A stretch of DNA of 35,438 bases from Rodentibacter rarus (GCF_001998965.1 NZ_MLHJ01000127.1:1-35438); one strand, 5' to 3'; shown: positions 25,225 to 35,233, numbered from the stretch's first letter. Notes: generated by a model not told the origin, from the letters alone. Numbers and translations: made by a program.

Positions 25225-27201
25225 TTATTCATTACTCAACACACAACATCCCATAGCAGAAAGTGCTGCCTGTTGTGTTGTGAGCACCCAATTGTGCGTA
25301 CCGACTTGCGCCTTCCATTTCCCTTGCGGCAAACTGAAATGCTGCCCTTCCGCTTTGGCATTAATCAATAAAAGCCAATGATTATCTAAAACGACCTGTA
25401 ATGCTTTGGTTTCTCGATTTTGCCAGTCTTCAAGGCGCATCGGCTGACCGTGGCTATTTAACCATTGCACGTTATCAACCGACCACCATTGATCTTGCTT
25501 TAAACTCACCATTTGCTTACGCAGTGCAATGATTTGTTTGGTGAGTTCAAATAAATCTTTATCAAAGTTCGCCCATTTCAACCAAGTGATCTCATTATCT
25601 TGGCAATAGGCGTTGTTATTACCGTATTGTGTGTTACCAAACTCATCGCCTGCCAACAACATAGGCGTACCATTTGCCAACAGTAGGCTTAGTAACAAAC
25701 CACTTTGCGCAAAAGTGCGGTCATTTTCCACCGCACTTTTTTGCGGTTCGGCAAGGGAGGTGGTTTCCCCTTCTATACCGTGGTTATAGCTATAATTTTC
25801 GTTGCGTCCGTCTCGATTTTGTTCACCGTTTGCTTCATTATGTTTTTCGTTATAGCTCACTAAATCCCGTAGGGTGAAACCATCGTGGGCAGTGATAAAA
25901 TTGAGTGAACAATGAGGCTGGCGATCATTTTTCTTAAATAAATCACCCGACCCCGCAAAGCGTTCTGCAAATGCACCGAGTTCGCCACTTTTCCATAGCC
26001 AAAAACGGCAGAGATCATCTCGAAACCGATCATTCCATTCTGCAAAATAATGTGGAAAATTCCCCACTTGATAGCCATAATCGCCAATATCCCAAGGCTC
26101 AGCAATCAGTTTAATATTTTGTAAACCCGGTTCATTGGCGATATCTGAAAAAAGTTGAGCAGAGGCATTAAAATCAGGTTTATCCCGCCCGAGAACACTG
26201 GCTAAATCAAAGCGGAAACCATCCACATGACACTGTTCCACCCAATAACGCAAGCAATCGATCACCCATTTTCGCCCCACATCAGAGGATAAATTAAGCA
26301 TATTGCCGCATCCCGTCCAATTGATGTAATGCCCGTGATCATTACGCCAATAGTAGGTTTGATCGTCAATGCCTCGTTGACTGAACGTCGGGAAATACTG
26401 TTCCGATTCGGCTGAATGATTGAATACAACATCTAAAATCACTTCAATACCCGCTTGATGAAAAGCCTTGACCATGGCTTTAAATTCCGCCAGCGGATTA
26501 TTTGTCGCCGCATATTTAGGCTCTACGGCGAACATCGCAAGAGGGTTATACCCCCAATAATTTTGTAAGCCACGTTCCTGCAAGTGGGGTTCATTAACAT
26601 GGAAATTGACCGGGAGCAATTCCACTGCGGTCACACCTAATTCTTGTAAATAAGCGAGATTTACAGGATGAACTAACCCACTATAAGTGCCTCGCAAAGC
26701 CTCGGGAATCTGCTCATTGAGCTGACTGAACCCTTTTACGTGCAATTCATAGACAATGGTTTCCCCCCAAGGAGTCATAGGTTTTTTATCATTATCCCAA
26801 TCAAAATCTTCTTCAATAACGACCGCTCTTGGTGCAAGGTGGGCATTATCACGAGGATCGCTTAATAAAAACCATTCACGGCTTTCTTCGTTACTTAAAT
26901 TGGGCTTATTGCTCACGGCTTTCGCATAAGGATCGAGCATTAATTTCTGCGGATTGGCGTGTTCACCGTGGATGCGAAAACCGTATTGCGTACCGATTTG
27001 CACGCCTGTTACCGCCAAATGCCAAACATTTTCGGTACGAACCATAGGGAAACGGCTTTCGTTTTCCTCGTCAAATAAACAAAGTTCCACCGCATTTGCT
27101 GCCGCAGAAAAGAGGGCAAAATTGGTAATTGTTTCACCGTTTTCAATTCGCTGCGAGTAACCGAATGGACTTGGTGTGCTGTTGTTATGGATTGTGAACA
27201 T
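25225..27201 (-). CDS. glgX: Glycogen debranching enzyme GlgX
   Basis: 658 residues, GH13 family, typical length. CBM48-like N-terminal part: SPFGYSQRIENGETITNFAL. The catalytic nucleophile lies in GFRFDLASVLGRD (about residue 330) and the acid in KLIAEPWDIGDYGYQ. INWTGCGNMLNLSS is also characteristic. It cuts alpha-1,6 branches of phosphorylase-trimmed glycogen. An inverted uptake-signal pair lies inside the coding region. ATG 27201 has GAG spaced seven bases upstream. Confidence 0.95.
   Translation of the reverse strand: MFTIHNNSTPSPFGYSQRIENGETITNFALFSAAANAVELCLFDEENESRFPMVRTENVWHLAVTGVQIGTQYGFRIHGEHANPQKLMLDPYAKAVSNKPNLSNEESREWFLLSDPRDNAHLAPRAVVIEEDFDWDNDKKPMTPWGETIVYELHVKGFSQLNEQIPEALRGTYSGLVHPVNLAYLQELGVTAVELLPVNFHVNEPHLQERGLQNYWGYNPLAMFAVEPKYAATNNPLAEFKAMVKAFHQAGIEVILDVVFNHSAESEQYFPTFSQRGIDDQTYYWRNDHGHYINWTGCGNMLNLSSDVGRKWVIDCLRYWVEQCHVDGFRFDLASVLGRDKPDFNASAQLFSDIANEPGLQNIKLIAEPWDIGDYGYQVGNFPHYFAEWNDRFRDDLCRFWLWKSGELGAFAERFAGSGDLFKKNDRQPHCSLNFITAHDGFTLRDLVSYNEKHNEANGEQNRDGRNENYSYNHGIEGETTSLAEPQKSAVENDRTFAQSGLLLSLLLANGTPMLLAGDEFGNTQYGNNNAYCQDNEITWLKWANFDKDLFELTKQIIALRKQMVSLKQDQWWSVDNVQWLNSHGQPMRLEDWQNRETKALQVVLDNHWLLLINAKAEGQHFSLPQGKWKAQVGTHNWVLTTQQAALSAMGCCVLSNE
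25711..25740. repeat. Inverted uptake-signal pair inside glgX
   Basis: AAAAGTGCGGT (25711-25721) and ACCGCACTTTT (25730-25740) form an 11-bp perfect stem with an 8-base loop. It encodes KSAVENDRTF in GlgX. Its geometry is the same as the glgC terminator, yet it lies in the middle of the coding sequence. Confidence 0.85.
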
Positions 27202-27225
27202 ATTTTATCTCATCGTTGTTGCAAT

Positions 27226-27382
27226 CCTCTCGCCCGCTTACGAGGGAGAGGCAGACGGAAATGACATCAGGCAATTTTCGTTAGAGAGGGGAGTGCGGTC
27301 ATTTTTTGCAGAGATTTTTCCATTCTCCCATCTTACGAAATCTTGCGGATTTCTTCCCCCTCTCCGACAAACAGGTGAGGGG
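27226..27382. repeat. GC-rich palindromic repeats between glgB and glgX
   Basis: CCTCTC (27226-27231) pairs with GAGAGG (27246-27251), and CCCCTCTCC (27357-27365) with GGTGAGGGG (27374-27382). Both look like versions of one short GC-rich palindrome. A near-miss uptake signal (GAGTGCGGT, 27291-27299) lies between them. No gene is visible in this 190-base gap. Confidence 0.5.
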
Positions 27383-27391
27383 ATAGGTACG

Positions 27392-29596
27392 TTATGCTTT
27401 TAGCTTCAAATAAACCGTTGCCAATGGCGGAATGGAAACGGAAATGGAATTTTCCCGTCCATGGCTTTCAACCGATTCGCTTTGCACACACCCAAAGTTA
27501 CCGAGGTTAGAACCTTGGTAATACATCGAATCCGTATTCAAAATTTCTTCGTATTGCCCCGCCACGTTCACGCCAATGCGGTAATCATAACGAGGCACTG
27601 GTGTAAAGTTGCTCATCACAATAATGCGCTCGCATTTCCCTTTTTCATCCGGTTCGCTACGGCGTTCAAAGGCAAAGACGGAATTTGCCGCATCATCCAC
27701 CACTAACCAATCAAACCCTTCCGGTGAATTATCCAGTTCAAAGAGCGGTCGATTTTGGCGATAAATATGGTTTAAATCTTTCACCAATTTCAGCACCCCT
27801 TTATGCCAACTGCCACCGATGTTTTCATCAAGCAAGAACCAATCTAAACTTTCTTCGTAATTCCATTCTCTTCCTTGCGCAAATTCATTCCCCATAAAAA
27901 GCAATTTTTTACCCGGGTAGCCCCACATATAACCGTAATAAGCACGCAAGTTGGCAAATTGCTGCCACGCATCGCCCGGCATTTTACCGAGAAGAGAAGA
28001 TTTGCCGTGTACCACTTCATCATGGGAGAGAGGTAACACAAAGTTTTCACTGTATTGATACACCATACCGAAGGTCATTTTATTGTGATGATATTGACGG
28101 TAAATCGGATCGAGTTGCATATAGGAAAGCGTGTCGTTCATCCAGCCCATATTCCATTTGAAATTAAAGCCTAACCCCCCGTTTTCACTTGGATGGGTCA
28201 CACCGGCAAATGACGTGGATTCTTCCGCAATGGAAATCGCTCCCGCCATTTCATGGTGGATTTTCCAGTTGGTATGTTTTAAAAACTCAATGGCTTCAAG
28301 GTTTTCACGTCCGCCATATTGGTTTGGGATCCATTCGCCCTCGGCACGGCTATAATCACGGTAAATCATGGAGGCTACCGCATCGACCCGAATACCGTCC
28401 AAACCGAAACGTTCCAGCCAGTACAACGCATTGCTGGAAAGAAAATTGCGGACTTCATTACGACCATAGTTATAGATCAACGTGTTCCAATCTTGATGAT
28501 ACCCTTCCCGTGGATCAGCGTGTTCATACAATGCTGTGCCATCAAATGCCACTAAACCGTGGGTGTCGCTTGGGAAATGTCCCGGTACCCAGTCTAAAAT
28601 CACATTGATTCCCGCCTCATGGGCACGTTTTACCAAACGGCGGAAACCTTCCGCTGTGCCAAAACGACTGGTTGGGGAATAAAGCCCCAATGGCTGATAG
28701 CCCCAAGAACCATCGTAAGGAAATTCGGAAAGGGGCATAAATTCGATGTGGGTAAAACCCATATCTTTCACATAAGGAATGAGTTCATCGGCAATTTGGT
28801 CATAATCAAGCCAAAAGTTATTTTCAAGATTACGCCGCCATGATCCTAAGTGCACTTCATAAATTGAAATAGGTTGGTTAGCCTGGTTTGCTTTGCGGCG
28901 GGCTTCGGTCATTTCCACTACATTCGGTAACGCACTCACTTGAGAGGCGGTGTCCGGACGAAGTTGCGAACTAAAGGCATAAGGATCCGCTTTCAAACGG
29001 AAATTGCCGTAGCAGTCGATAAGCTCAAATTTATAGAGTTGTCCAAGACTGACTTTCGGAAGAAATAATTCCCATACACCACTTTTTGAATGGAATCGCA
29101 TCGGGTGGCGGCGACCGTCCCAATAATTGAAATCGCCCACAATGGAAACTCGTTTTGCATTCGGTGCCCACAAGCGGAAATTTACCCCACTCACCCCGTC
29201 ACATTCCATAAAATGCGCCCCTAAAACTTCATAAGGGCGTAACATTGAGCCTTCAGAAAGTAACCAATGTTCCAAATTATCAATCATTAGGTGAAAACGG
29301 TAAGGATCTTCAATAATCTGCGCTTCATTGCCCCAAAAAACTTGTAATTGGTAAGCAAAAAATTGATGGCAATTTGGCATCACACCAGCAAAAAAACCAC
29401 GTTCATCCAAACAATCTAATTCGGCAACAGGTTCTCCTGATTCCCGCTCGATCACTATAACCCGATCCGCATCGGGTAATAAAACACGGATTTCAATACC
29501 ACGCTCGGTTTCGTGCATACCCAAAGTGGCAAAGGGATCGCCATTTGAAGCGTCAAAAAAAGAATCAATAATTGATTGAGTGATTAAAGTTGTCAT
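27392..29596 (-). CDS. glgB: 1,4-alpha-glucan branching enzyme
   Basis: 734 residues (E. coli 728). Two N-terminal beta modules: the FATLGMHE module and the CBM48 [20 protein letters not shown]. The GH13 barrel has the nucleophile Asp in [20 protein letters not shown] (about residue 408), the Glu in [17 protein letters not shown] (about 461), and [13 protein letters not shown]. It makes alpha-1,6 branches in glycogen. ATG 29596 has AGGAG six bases upstream and overlaps the end of an upstream small frame (ATGA). First certain gene of the glg cluster. Confidence 0.96.
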   Translation of the reverse strand: MTTLITQSIIDSFFDASNGDPFATLGMHETERGIEIRVLLPDADRVIVIERESGEPVAELDCLDERGFFAGVMPNCHQFFAYQLQVFWGNEAQIIEDPYRFHLMIDNLEHWLLSEGSMLRPYEVLGAHFMECDGVSGVNFRLWAPNAKRVSIVGDFNYWDGRRHPMRFHSKSGVWELFLPKVSLGQLYKFELIDCYGNFRLKADPYAFSSQLRPDTASQVSALPNVVEMTEARRKANQANQPISIYEVHLGSWRRNLENNFWLDYDQIADELIPYVKDMGFTHIEFMPLSEFPYDGSWGYQPLGLYSPTSRFGTAEGFRRLVKRAHEAGINVILDWVPGHFPSDTHGLVAFDGTALYEHADPREGYHQDWNTLIYNYGRNEVRNFLSSNALYWLERFGLDGIRVDAVASMIYRDYSRAEGEWIPNQYGGRENLEAIEFLKHTNWKIHHEMAGAISIAEESTSFAGVTHPSENGGLGFNFKWNMGWMNDTLSYMQLDPIYRQYHHNKMTFGMVYQYSENFVLPLSHDEVVHGKSSLLGKMPGDAWQQFANLRAYYGYMWGYPGKKLLFMGNEFAQGREWNYEESLDWFLLDENIGGSWHKGVLKLVKDLNHIYRQNRPLFELDNSPEGFDWLVVDDAANSVFAFERRSEPDEKGKCERIIVMSNFTPVPRYDYRIGVNVAGQYEEILNTDSMYYQGSNLGNFGCVQSESVESHGRENSISVSIPPLATVYLKLKA

Positions 29597-30045
29597 CGCT
29601 TACTCCTTATACTTTTGCGTACGTCATTCATCATCGCAAAGAAAACTTGGATAAATTTGTAGAGGGTATTCAGGCATTGAGCATTAGCCCACATATTTTT
29701 ATTGTGGTGTTGCCATGTCTGTAATTGAAAAACTATCCTTGGTAAAACCAATGATTGGATTAAATAATGTTGAGGATTTATTGAAAAACGTAATTGATAA
29801 TAGCCGGAAGAGAGGAAAGGCAAAGAAAGTGCGGTCGATTTTTGTATTATTTTTTGCGTTTCGGAAACGCTATTTTTTCCTTGTAAACAAAACGCACATA
29901 TTGGCTCCGTTAAAACAAGCCGGGCGACACCATAAAAGATAGGCTTATTTTCAAAAGCCGCCCAAACACCACCGCCAGTATCCTCATATAAATAGACTGC
30001 CCCTTGGTTTCGGACTGTTTGTTGAGGTCGTTCTAACACTTCCAT
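29593..30045 (-). CDS. Unrecognised 150-residue open frame heading the glg cluster
   Basis: I do not recognise this protein. It starts [20 protein letters not shown] and continues with [20 protein letters not shown], which looks protein-like; the second half (rich in Gln, Asn, Leu and aromatics) looks less so. The stop overlaps glgB's start in ATGA, as in a coupled operon, and it begins about 27 bases after the predicted glg transcription start. Against it: no clear ribosome site and an uptake signal in the middle (29827-29835). In H. influenzae I recall malQ in this position; no malQ homology is visible here. It may be a real lead gene or a replacement scar. Confidence 0.35.
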   Translation of the reverse strand: MEVLERPQQTVRNQGAVYLYEDTGGGVWAAFENKPIFYGVARLVLTEPICAFCLQGKNSVSETQKIIQKSTALSLPFLSSGYYQLRFSINPQHYLIQSLVLPRIVFQLQTWQHHNKNMWANAQCLNTLYKFIQVFFAMMNDVRKSIRSKR

Positions 30046-30078
30046 ATCACTAAAAACAGCAAATTACAACTTGATTTC

Positions 30079-30139
30079 ATTCTAGCTTTGTTCTGAATAA
30101 ATACAACGGCTTTTATTCAAATTAGTGATCTCTGTCAAA
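30079..30139 (-). promoter_or_regulatory. Candidate CRP-activated promoter of the glg cluster
   Basis: On minus, TTTGA-CAGAGA-TCACT (30124-30139) is close to the CRP consensus TGTGA-N6-TCACA. TTGTAT (30101-30106), a 16-base spacer and TAGAAT (30079-30084) follow. The predicted start near 30072 puts the site centre close to -60, the class I spacing. This fits catabolite control of glycogen genes. Confidence 0.5.
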
Positions 30140-30340
30140 CTTTAAGGTGCTATTCGGTTATCCTTCCGCCATTCCCTAATGAACCTTGCCTTTTTCATCA
30201 GTTCTTACGGTGTGATATATTATTTTTTCATATACAAATCACTAGAGTTTTCTTATTTTCTGATTTAGAATTCACCGATTTGATTTTCAATCACTCACAT
30301 ATTCACATTAATCCATTCACTCGCAGTTAAGGGGCAAATC

Positions 30341-30967
30341 ATGAAACTTGTTGAAGTTAAACATCCATTAGTCAAACACAAATTGGGTGTGATGCGTGAA
30401 GCAGAAATCGATACCAAAAAATTCCGTGAACTGGCAACCGAAATCGGCAGTTTATTAACTTATGAAGCCACATCGGATTTAGAAACAGAAAAAGTGATTA
30501 TTGACGGTTGGAATGGTTCCGTTGAAATTGATCGTATCAAAGGAAAAAAAGTGACCGTTGTCCCCATTTTGCGTGCCGGTCTTGGGATGATGGATGGCGT
30601 ATTGGAACATATTCCAAGCGCACGTATTAGCGTGGTCGGGATCTACCGTAACGAAGAAACCCTTGAGCCCGTACCTTATTTCCAAAAATTAGCGAGCGAT
30701 TTGGAAGAGCGTCTTGCCATTGTGGTAGATCCGATGTTAGCCACCGGGGGCTCAATGATTGCGACTCTTGATTTATTAAAAGCAAAAGGCTGTAAACACA
30801 TAAAAGTATTAGTGCTTGTGGCAGCGCCTGAAGGTATTAAAGCCTTAGAAGCAGCACACCCTGATATTGAACTTTATTGCGCTTCTGTGGATGATCACTT
30901 AAATGAACAGGGTTATATCATTCCGGGCTTGGGTGATGCGGGTGATAAAATTTTTGGAACAAAATAA
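30341..30967 (+). CDS. upp: Uracil phosphoribosyltransferase
   Basis: 208 residues, exact family length. The PRPP-binding loop is [17 protein letters not shown] (about residues 128-144). The C-terminal uracil-binding end is [17 protein letters not shown]. It converts uracil plus PRPP to UMP. AAGGGG stands close to the ATG. Divergent from glg and followed by its own terminator and then uraA. Confidence 0.97.
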   Translation: MKLVEVKHPLVKHKLGVMREAEIDTKKFRELATEIGSLLTYEATSDLETEKVIIDGWNGSVEIDRIKGKKVTVVPILRAGLGMMDGVLEHIPSARISVVGIYRNEETLEPVPYFQKLASDLEERLAIVVDPMLATGGSMIATLDLLKAKGCKHIKVLVLVAAPEGIKALEAAHPDIELYCASVDDHLNEQGYIIPGLGDAGDKIFGTK

Positions 30968-30986
30968 ACCCTGGTTCTAAAACCTT

Positions 30987-31012
30987 AAGACGGCTTTCAA
31001 GCCGTCTTTTTT
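30987..31012 (+). terminator. Terminator of upp
   Basis: AAGACGGCTT and AAGCCGTCTT form a 10-bp stem with a two-base loop, followed by a T-run. uraA therefore depends on read-through or its own promoter. Confidence 0.9.
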
Positions 31013-31090
31013 CGGGCGGAAAACAGTTTAAAAATCCTCTTTTTTGTGACCGCACTTTCCAGTTAATCCAAACAGAGCGTTAAAACTAAA

Positions 31091-32347
31091 ATGACTCATC
31101 AAAATCAAACCACCACGATTCAACCGAAAGTAGGGCAGAGCATTGCAAAACAATCCTTTGTTGGCTTACAAATGCTCTTCGTTGCCTTTGGCGCCCTTGT
31201 ACTTGTGCCGCTTATCACCGGTTTAGATTCTAACACCGCATTACTTACCGCCGGCATAGGCACGTTATTATTTCAGTTTTGCACCGGTAAACAAGTGCCC
31301 ATTTTCCTTGCCTCCTCATTTGCTTTTATTGCACCCATTCAATATGGCGTTCAAACTTGGGGCATTCCAACCACAATGGGCGGGTTAGCTTGTGCAGGCT
31401 TGGTCTATTTTGCCCTTTCTGCACTAGTGAAAATTCGTGGTAGCCAAGCCTTAGAGCGGATTTTCCCCCCTGTTGTGGTCGGGCCGGTTATCATCATTAT
31501 CGGTATGGGGCTTGCCCCCGTTGCGGTCAATATGGCATTAGGAAAAGACAGTGCCTATGCTTACAACGATGCCGTACTGGTTTCGATGATCACCTTAATC
31601 GTCACCCTTTCCGTAGCCGTATTCGCAAAAGGGTTGATGAAATTAATCCCGATTATGTTTGGTATCACCGCAGGCTATGTTCTTTGCCTTTTCCTTGGTT
31701 TAATCAATTTTCAACCCGTGATTGATGCGCCTTGGTTTGAATTACCCAAACTCACCAAACCGGAATTTAACCTTGAAGCCATTCTCTATATGCTCCCTAT
31801 TGCCATTGCACCGGCGGTCGAACACGTTGGTGGCATTATGGCAATTAGCTCGGTAACCGGAAAAGATTTTCTAAAAAAACCGGGATTACACCGCACTTTA
31901 TTAGGGGATGGCGTTGCTACCGCTGCCGCCTCATTAGTCGGGGGACCGCCTAACACCACCTATGCGGAAGTCACCGGTGCGGTGATGCTCACCCGTAACT
32001 TTAATCCGAATATTATGACCTGGGCAGCGGTATGGGCGATTGCCATTTCTTTCTGCGGAAAAGTCGGTGCTTTCCTTTCCACCATTCCAACCATTGTGAT
32101 GGGTGGGATTATGATGTTGGTTTTCGGCTCTATCGCCGTCGTCGGCATGAGCACCTTAATCAAAGGGAAAGTCGATGTAACCGAACCCCGCAACCTCTGT
32201 ATTATTTCCGTGGTGATGACTTTTGGGATCGGCAATATGTTTGTGAATGTCGCTGATGCCGTTTCATTGAAAGGAATAAGCCTATGTGCCATCGTGGCAA
32301 TCGTCCTGAACTTCGTTTTGCCAAAAGCAAAAAATGAAGTAGAATAA
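31091..32347 (+). CDS. uraA: Uracil permease (NCS2 family)
   Basis: 418 residues with about 14 hydrophobic segments. Conserved substrate-site regions: APAVEHVGGIMAIS with Glu244, and GGPPNTTYAEVTGAVMLTRN with Glu293, matching the two conserved Glu of NCS2 transporters. It imports uracil with protons across the inner membrane. Follows upp, as in E. coli. No strong ribosome site before the ATG. One uptake signal lies upstream (31049-31057) and one inside (31890-31898). Confidence 0.95.
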   Translation: MTHQNQTTTIQPKVGQSIAKQSFVGLQMLFVAFGALVLVPLITGLDSNTALLTAGIGTLLFQFCTGKQVPIFLASSFAFIAPIQYGVQTWGIPTTMGGLACAGLVYFALSALVKIRGSQALERIFPPVVVGPVIIIIGMGLAPVAVNMALGKDSAYAYNDAVLVSMITLIVTLSVAVFAKGLMKLIPIMFGITAGYVLCLFLGLINFQPVIDAPWFELPKLTKPEFNLEAILYMLPIAIAPAVEHVGGIMAISSVTGKDFLKKPGLHRTLLGDGVATAAASLVGGPPNTTYAEVTGAVMLTRNFNPNIMTWAAVWAIAISFCGKVGAFLSTIPTIVMGGIMMLVFGSIAVVGMSTLIKGKVDVTEPRNLCIISVVMTFGIGNMFVNVADAVSLKGISLCAIVAIVLNFVLPKAKNEVE

Positions 32348-32358
32348 CCAAAAAAATT

Positions 32359-32380
32359 AAGGGCTGGAATAGCCCTTTTC
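32359..32380 (+). terminator. Terminator-like hairpin between uraA and hda
   Basis: AAGGGCT and AGCCCTT form a 7-bp stem with a five-base loop, followed by TTCTTTCTT. The weak T-run suggests partial termination, lowering hda transcription. Confidence 0.7.
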
Positions 32381-32408
32381 TTTCTTAACCAATCAGGTTT
32401 ATATCATT

Positions 32409-33104
32409 TTGAATCAGCAACTTCCTTTGCCTATTCATCAAATTGATGATGATACACTTGAGAATTTTTATGGTGACAACAATTTGTTGTTGCTTGATTC
32501 GTTGCGCAAAAATTCACAACAGATTCAACAACAGTTTTTCTATGTTTGGGGAGCTACAGGATCTGGCAAAAGCCATTTACTTCGTGCTCTCAGCAATCAA
32601 TACCTCAATGAACAGCGTCCAGCAATTTATGTGCCATTGAACAAATCCCGCTATTTTTCTCCTGCTGTATTGGACAATTTAGAACAACAAGCGCTTGTCT
32701 GTTTAGATGATCTAGATGCCGTTATGGGAGAGCCTGAGTGGGAAATCGCCATTTTTGACTTATTTAATCGAATCAAAACAAGCAGCCAAACACTCTTACT
32801 CGTGAGTGCCTTCCACTCTCCCACCGCATTAAATGTCCAATTACCCGACTTAGCCTCACGTTTAAAGTGGGGGGAAATTTATCAACTTTCCCCCCTAACA
32901 GACGAGCAAAAGTTAGAAGTATTACAAAAAAATGCTCATCAGCGAGGCATTGAACTACCGTCAGAAACCGCACAATTTCTCCTAAAACGCTTAAACCGTG
33001 ACACCCACACGCTATTACAAACCTTAGAAAAGCTCGATAAAGCCTCATTACAAGCACAACGCAATCTCACGATTCCTTTTGTGAAAGCAACCTTAGGATT
33101 ATAA
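32409..33104 (+). CDS. hda: DnaA regulatory inactivator Hda
   Basis: 231 residues. The sliding-clamp-binding motif QLPLPI is at residues 4-9. Walker A is GATGSGKSH (48-56), Walker B VCLDDLDAV, and the AAA+ arginine region LASRLKWGEIY. With the DNA-loaded clamp, Hda stimulates ATP hydrolysis by DnaA and prevents re-initiation. The start is TTG: the clamp motif lies directly behind it and the next in-frame Met comes after the Walker B motif, so no ATG start is possible. Weak ribosome site. The rare start is in keeping with low Hda levels; E. coli hda starts with CTG. Confidence 0.94.
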   Translation: MNQQLPLPIHQIDDDTLENFYGDNNLLLLDSLRKNSQQIQQQFFYVWGATGSGKSHLLRALSNQYLNEQRPAIYVPLNKSRYFSPAVLDNLEQQALVCLDDLDAVMGEPEWEIAIFDLFNRIKTSSQTLLLVSAFHSPTALNVQLPDLASRLKWGEIYQLSPLTDEQKLEVLQKNAHQRGIELPSETAQFLLKRLNRDTHTLLQTLEKLDKASLQAQRNLTIPFVKATLGL

Positions 33105-33265
33105 AAACAAAAAGTGCAATGAAGTGATTAGCCCAAAAAAAGTGAGACTCATTTAATTCAAGAGCTGAGTTCCCTATGGCTTGGGGGATAATCCTTTTAG
33201 TTTTCATTGAAAATACGCATTATTGCCATAATGTATATACTCGTAAATTTTCAACCGCACTTTCT

Positions 33266-35233
33266 TTATTTTTCTAATTGAACTGGCAAAAATAGACTCA
33301 ATGGGCGCTGTTTAATAATATATCCTACTTCACGCCAAATGGCCCACCAGCTATCAATTTCTGTATTTAATGAGCGTAATGCAACCCAAAGGGTTAAGGA
33401 AAAGCTGACGATCAAATTCACCAAGCCAATCAATAAAACGAAACTGAGGCATTGTAACACCAAGGCAACCGTAAAATGCCCACTCACTGCAATATAGCCT
33501 ACATTGGCCGAAGAAAAGGCAACATGGCGAATATCAAGCGGTAAACCGGTTAAATAGCCCACCACGCCGGTTAATCCCAACAATAATCCAAAGCAAAGAT
33601 TTCCCATAATGGAACCATAGTTGTCGTGCAAATAATCGGCTAATTTTGCTCGGTATTGGGAAGGCAGCACTTTTTTCAAACAAGGGTGCTGACGCAAACG
33701 CATTCTCAAATTCAAATAGTGACTTCGGTTATCGAAATAGCCTGAAATGATCCCTGAAAAAAACAACCATACCCCGGCAATTGCGGCAAACCATAATGTG
33801 CCGGCGAAAGGATCAATACTGTGTAGCTGATAATCAATCTGCCCTTGATTGAGCAAAGCCTCACCACTTTGTTGCTGATAGATAAACGCAATCAACGCCG
33901 CTAAACTCATCGCCACAAGCACATTACCCACCACCGCAATACTTTGTGAACGAAATACATCCACGAGCAATTGAGCGAGTTTCATATTCAAGGCTTTTCC
34001 GTTAGGATGACGCTCCACTGCCTCAGCAAAACGGGCTGCCGTCATGGCCGGTTGCTTCGTTGCCACCGTGAAATGCAACATAAAAATGAGGGTGAACCCT
34101 AAGCCATAGTTAAGCCCTTCAGCAATCCCTTTCCAAACTTTATCATCAATGACACTTCCCAAATACATTTTAAACAGTGCCATCAGCGCAATTAATACCC
34201 CACCTCCGGCTGCTGAATAAAACATCGAGAAGTACTCTTTTTTATCCCTTGTAATGTAATGTTCACCATGATCGCCTGAATTTTGCGTGATACTCCGTGC
34301 AATGAGCTTTGAACTCTGTTTCCATAAACGGGAAATACTGTGTTGTTCCGCTGCAGCGCGGGCAAAACAGCCGGTTAATAATAAAATACGACGAGGTAAG
34401 TAACGATTTGATACAAAAATCGCCATCAGTTTTTCCAATCGTTCTAAGGTTTGTGAAAGTCGTTCTAGAAGATAAGCCACATTAAGGGATGAACCGACCT
34501 GTGCCCCTCTTTTTTGTAAGCGTTCAATAAGCCGATTACATTGTTCAAACATCACTTGAAAGTGGCTATCATCAAACATATTCCCTTGACGACGAGCCTC
34601 TAACCAATCAATCACTTCACGGTGTAATGCAACAAAAGGCGAATCGGCATTCAATAATGAAGGTTCCATACGCATCAGTTCCGGTTCCATTTCTTCTGCC
34701 GCAATCCAAATCGACAGCATCTCTATGGCAAATAACCCTTCATGTTGAAAGTGAGTATGCAAACGCTCTCGATCTTTTTCCTCAGTTTGACGGGCTAAAA
34801 CGCCTAAAAGCCCCCGCCATTCTTTTAACGGAATAGCATCAATCCAACGCACATCATTTTTATCATTAAATAACAGATAAAAAATATCACGCAGATCGTT
34901 GATATCTTTAAAAGCAGGATTAAAACGCTCATAAAGGCGACTTTTCATTTCACGCCCAAATCCCTCACGAGCCAAAATACCACTGCTAATCAATAGGGGA
35001 TAAAGGCGTAAACTACACACCCAGTCACACAATAGCTCAGCAACCGAACGAGCCAATTCTTTATCTTGTTTCAAAATACGCCGGATTAAACGAATATGAG
35101 GCACAATTTGATAAACACGACTTTCCCGAAAAAGCTGACACCACCCTTCCACCAAGCCAAAAGCATCATTTTCAGCCACTTTTTGACGAATAAACTGCGG
35201 TAATGTTTCAGGTTTAACCATGATTGATTTCAA
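33266..35233 (-). CDS. Membrane protein annotated as 'site-specific recombinase' family (PF10136)
   Basis: 655 residues from TTG 35233, which has GGAGG five bases upstream; ATG 35221 is the next choice. Longer readings (to 35314) run into a TATAAT box. The N-terminal 330 residues are helical and charged. From about residue 340 hydrophobic helices appear (FYSAAGGGVLIALMALFKMY, AAIAGVWLFFSGIISGYFDN, NLCFGLLLGLTGVVGYLTGL, LIGLVNLIVSFSLTLWVALR). No tyrosine- or serine-recombinase motif is present, so the family name, which comes from neisserial gcr, is doubtful as a function. The C-terminus ends in FLPVQLEK. It converges with hda. Confidence 0.8.
   Translation of the reverse strand: MKSIMVKPETLPQFIRQKVAENDAFGLVEGWCQLFRESRVYQIVPHIRLIRRILKQDKELARSVAELLCDWVCSLRLYPLLISSGILAREGFGREMKSRLYERFNPAFKDINDLRDIFYLLFNDKNDVRWIDAIPLKEWRGLLGVLARQTEEKDRERLHTHFQHEGLFAIEMLSIWIAAEEMEPELMRMEPSLLNADSPFVALHREVIDWLEARRQGNMFDDSHFQVMFEQCNRLIERLQKRGAQVGSSLNVAYLLERLSQTLERLEKLMAIFVSNRYLPRRILLLTGCFARAAAEQHSISRLWKQSSKLIARSITQNSGDHGEHYITRDKKEYFSMFYSAAGGGVLIALMALFKMYLGSVIDDKVWKGIAEGLNYGLGFTLIFMLHFTVATKQPAMTAARFAEAVERHPNGKALNMKLAQLLVDVFRSQSIAVVGNVLVAMSLAALIAFIYQQQSGEALLNQGQIDYQLHSIDPFAGTLWFAAIAGVWLFFSGIISGYFDNRSHYLNLRMRLRQHPCLKKVLPSQYRAKLADYLHDNYGSIMGNLCFGLLLGLTGVVGYLTGLPLDIRHVAFSSANVGYIAVSGHFTVALVLQCLSFVLLIGLVNLIVSFSLTLWVALRSLNTEIDSWWAIWREVGYIIKQRPLSLFLPVQLEK

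Larger units (their letters stand above)
2006..33262. repeat. Set of Haemophilus-type DNA uptake signals (exact 9-mers)
   Basis: Exact ACCGCACTT or AAGTGCGGT begins at 2006, 2784, 5018, 6708, 10346, 11125, 11824, 13752, 14248, 16287, 16502, 21286, 23865, 23882, 25713, 25730, 29827, 31049, 31890 and 33254. This identifies the Hin-type dialect. None was seen in the first 2 kb or between 16511 and 21285, though other gaps reach 4 kb. Confidence 0.9.

Noticed and set aside
25860-26105. 81-codon open frame on minus inside glgX
   Set aside because: Alternate frame of the conserved debranching enzyme.
28189-28608. 139-codon open frame on plus opposite glgB
   Set aside because: Complement of a well-conserved GH13 region; no independent signal.
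33266-35233. Literal reading of the family name as a recombinase
   Set aside because: No serine or tyrosine recombinase motif; the C-terminal half is membrane-embedded.
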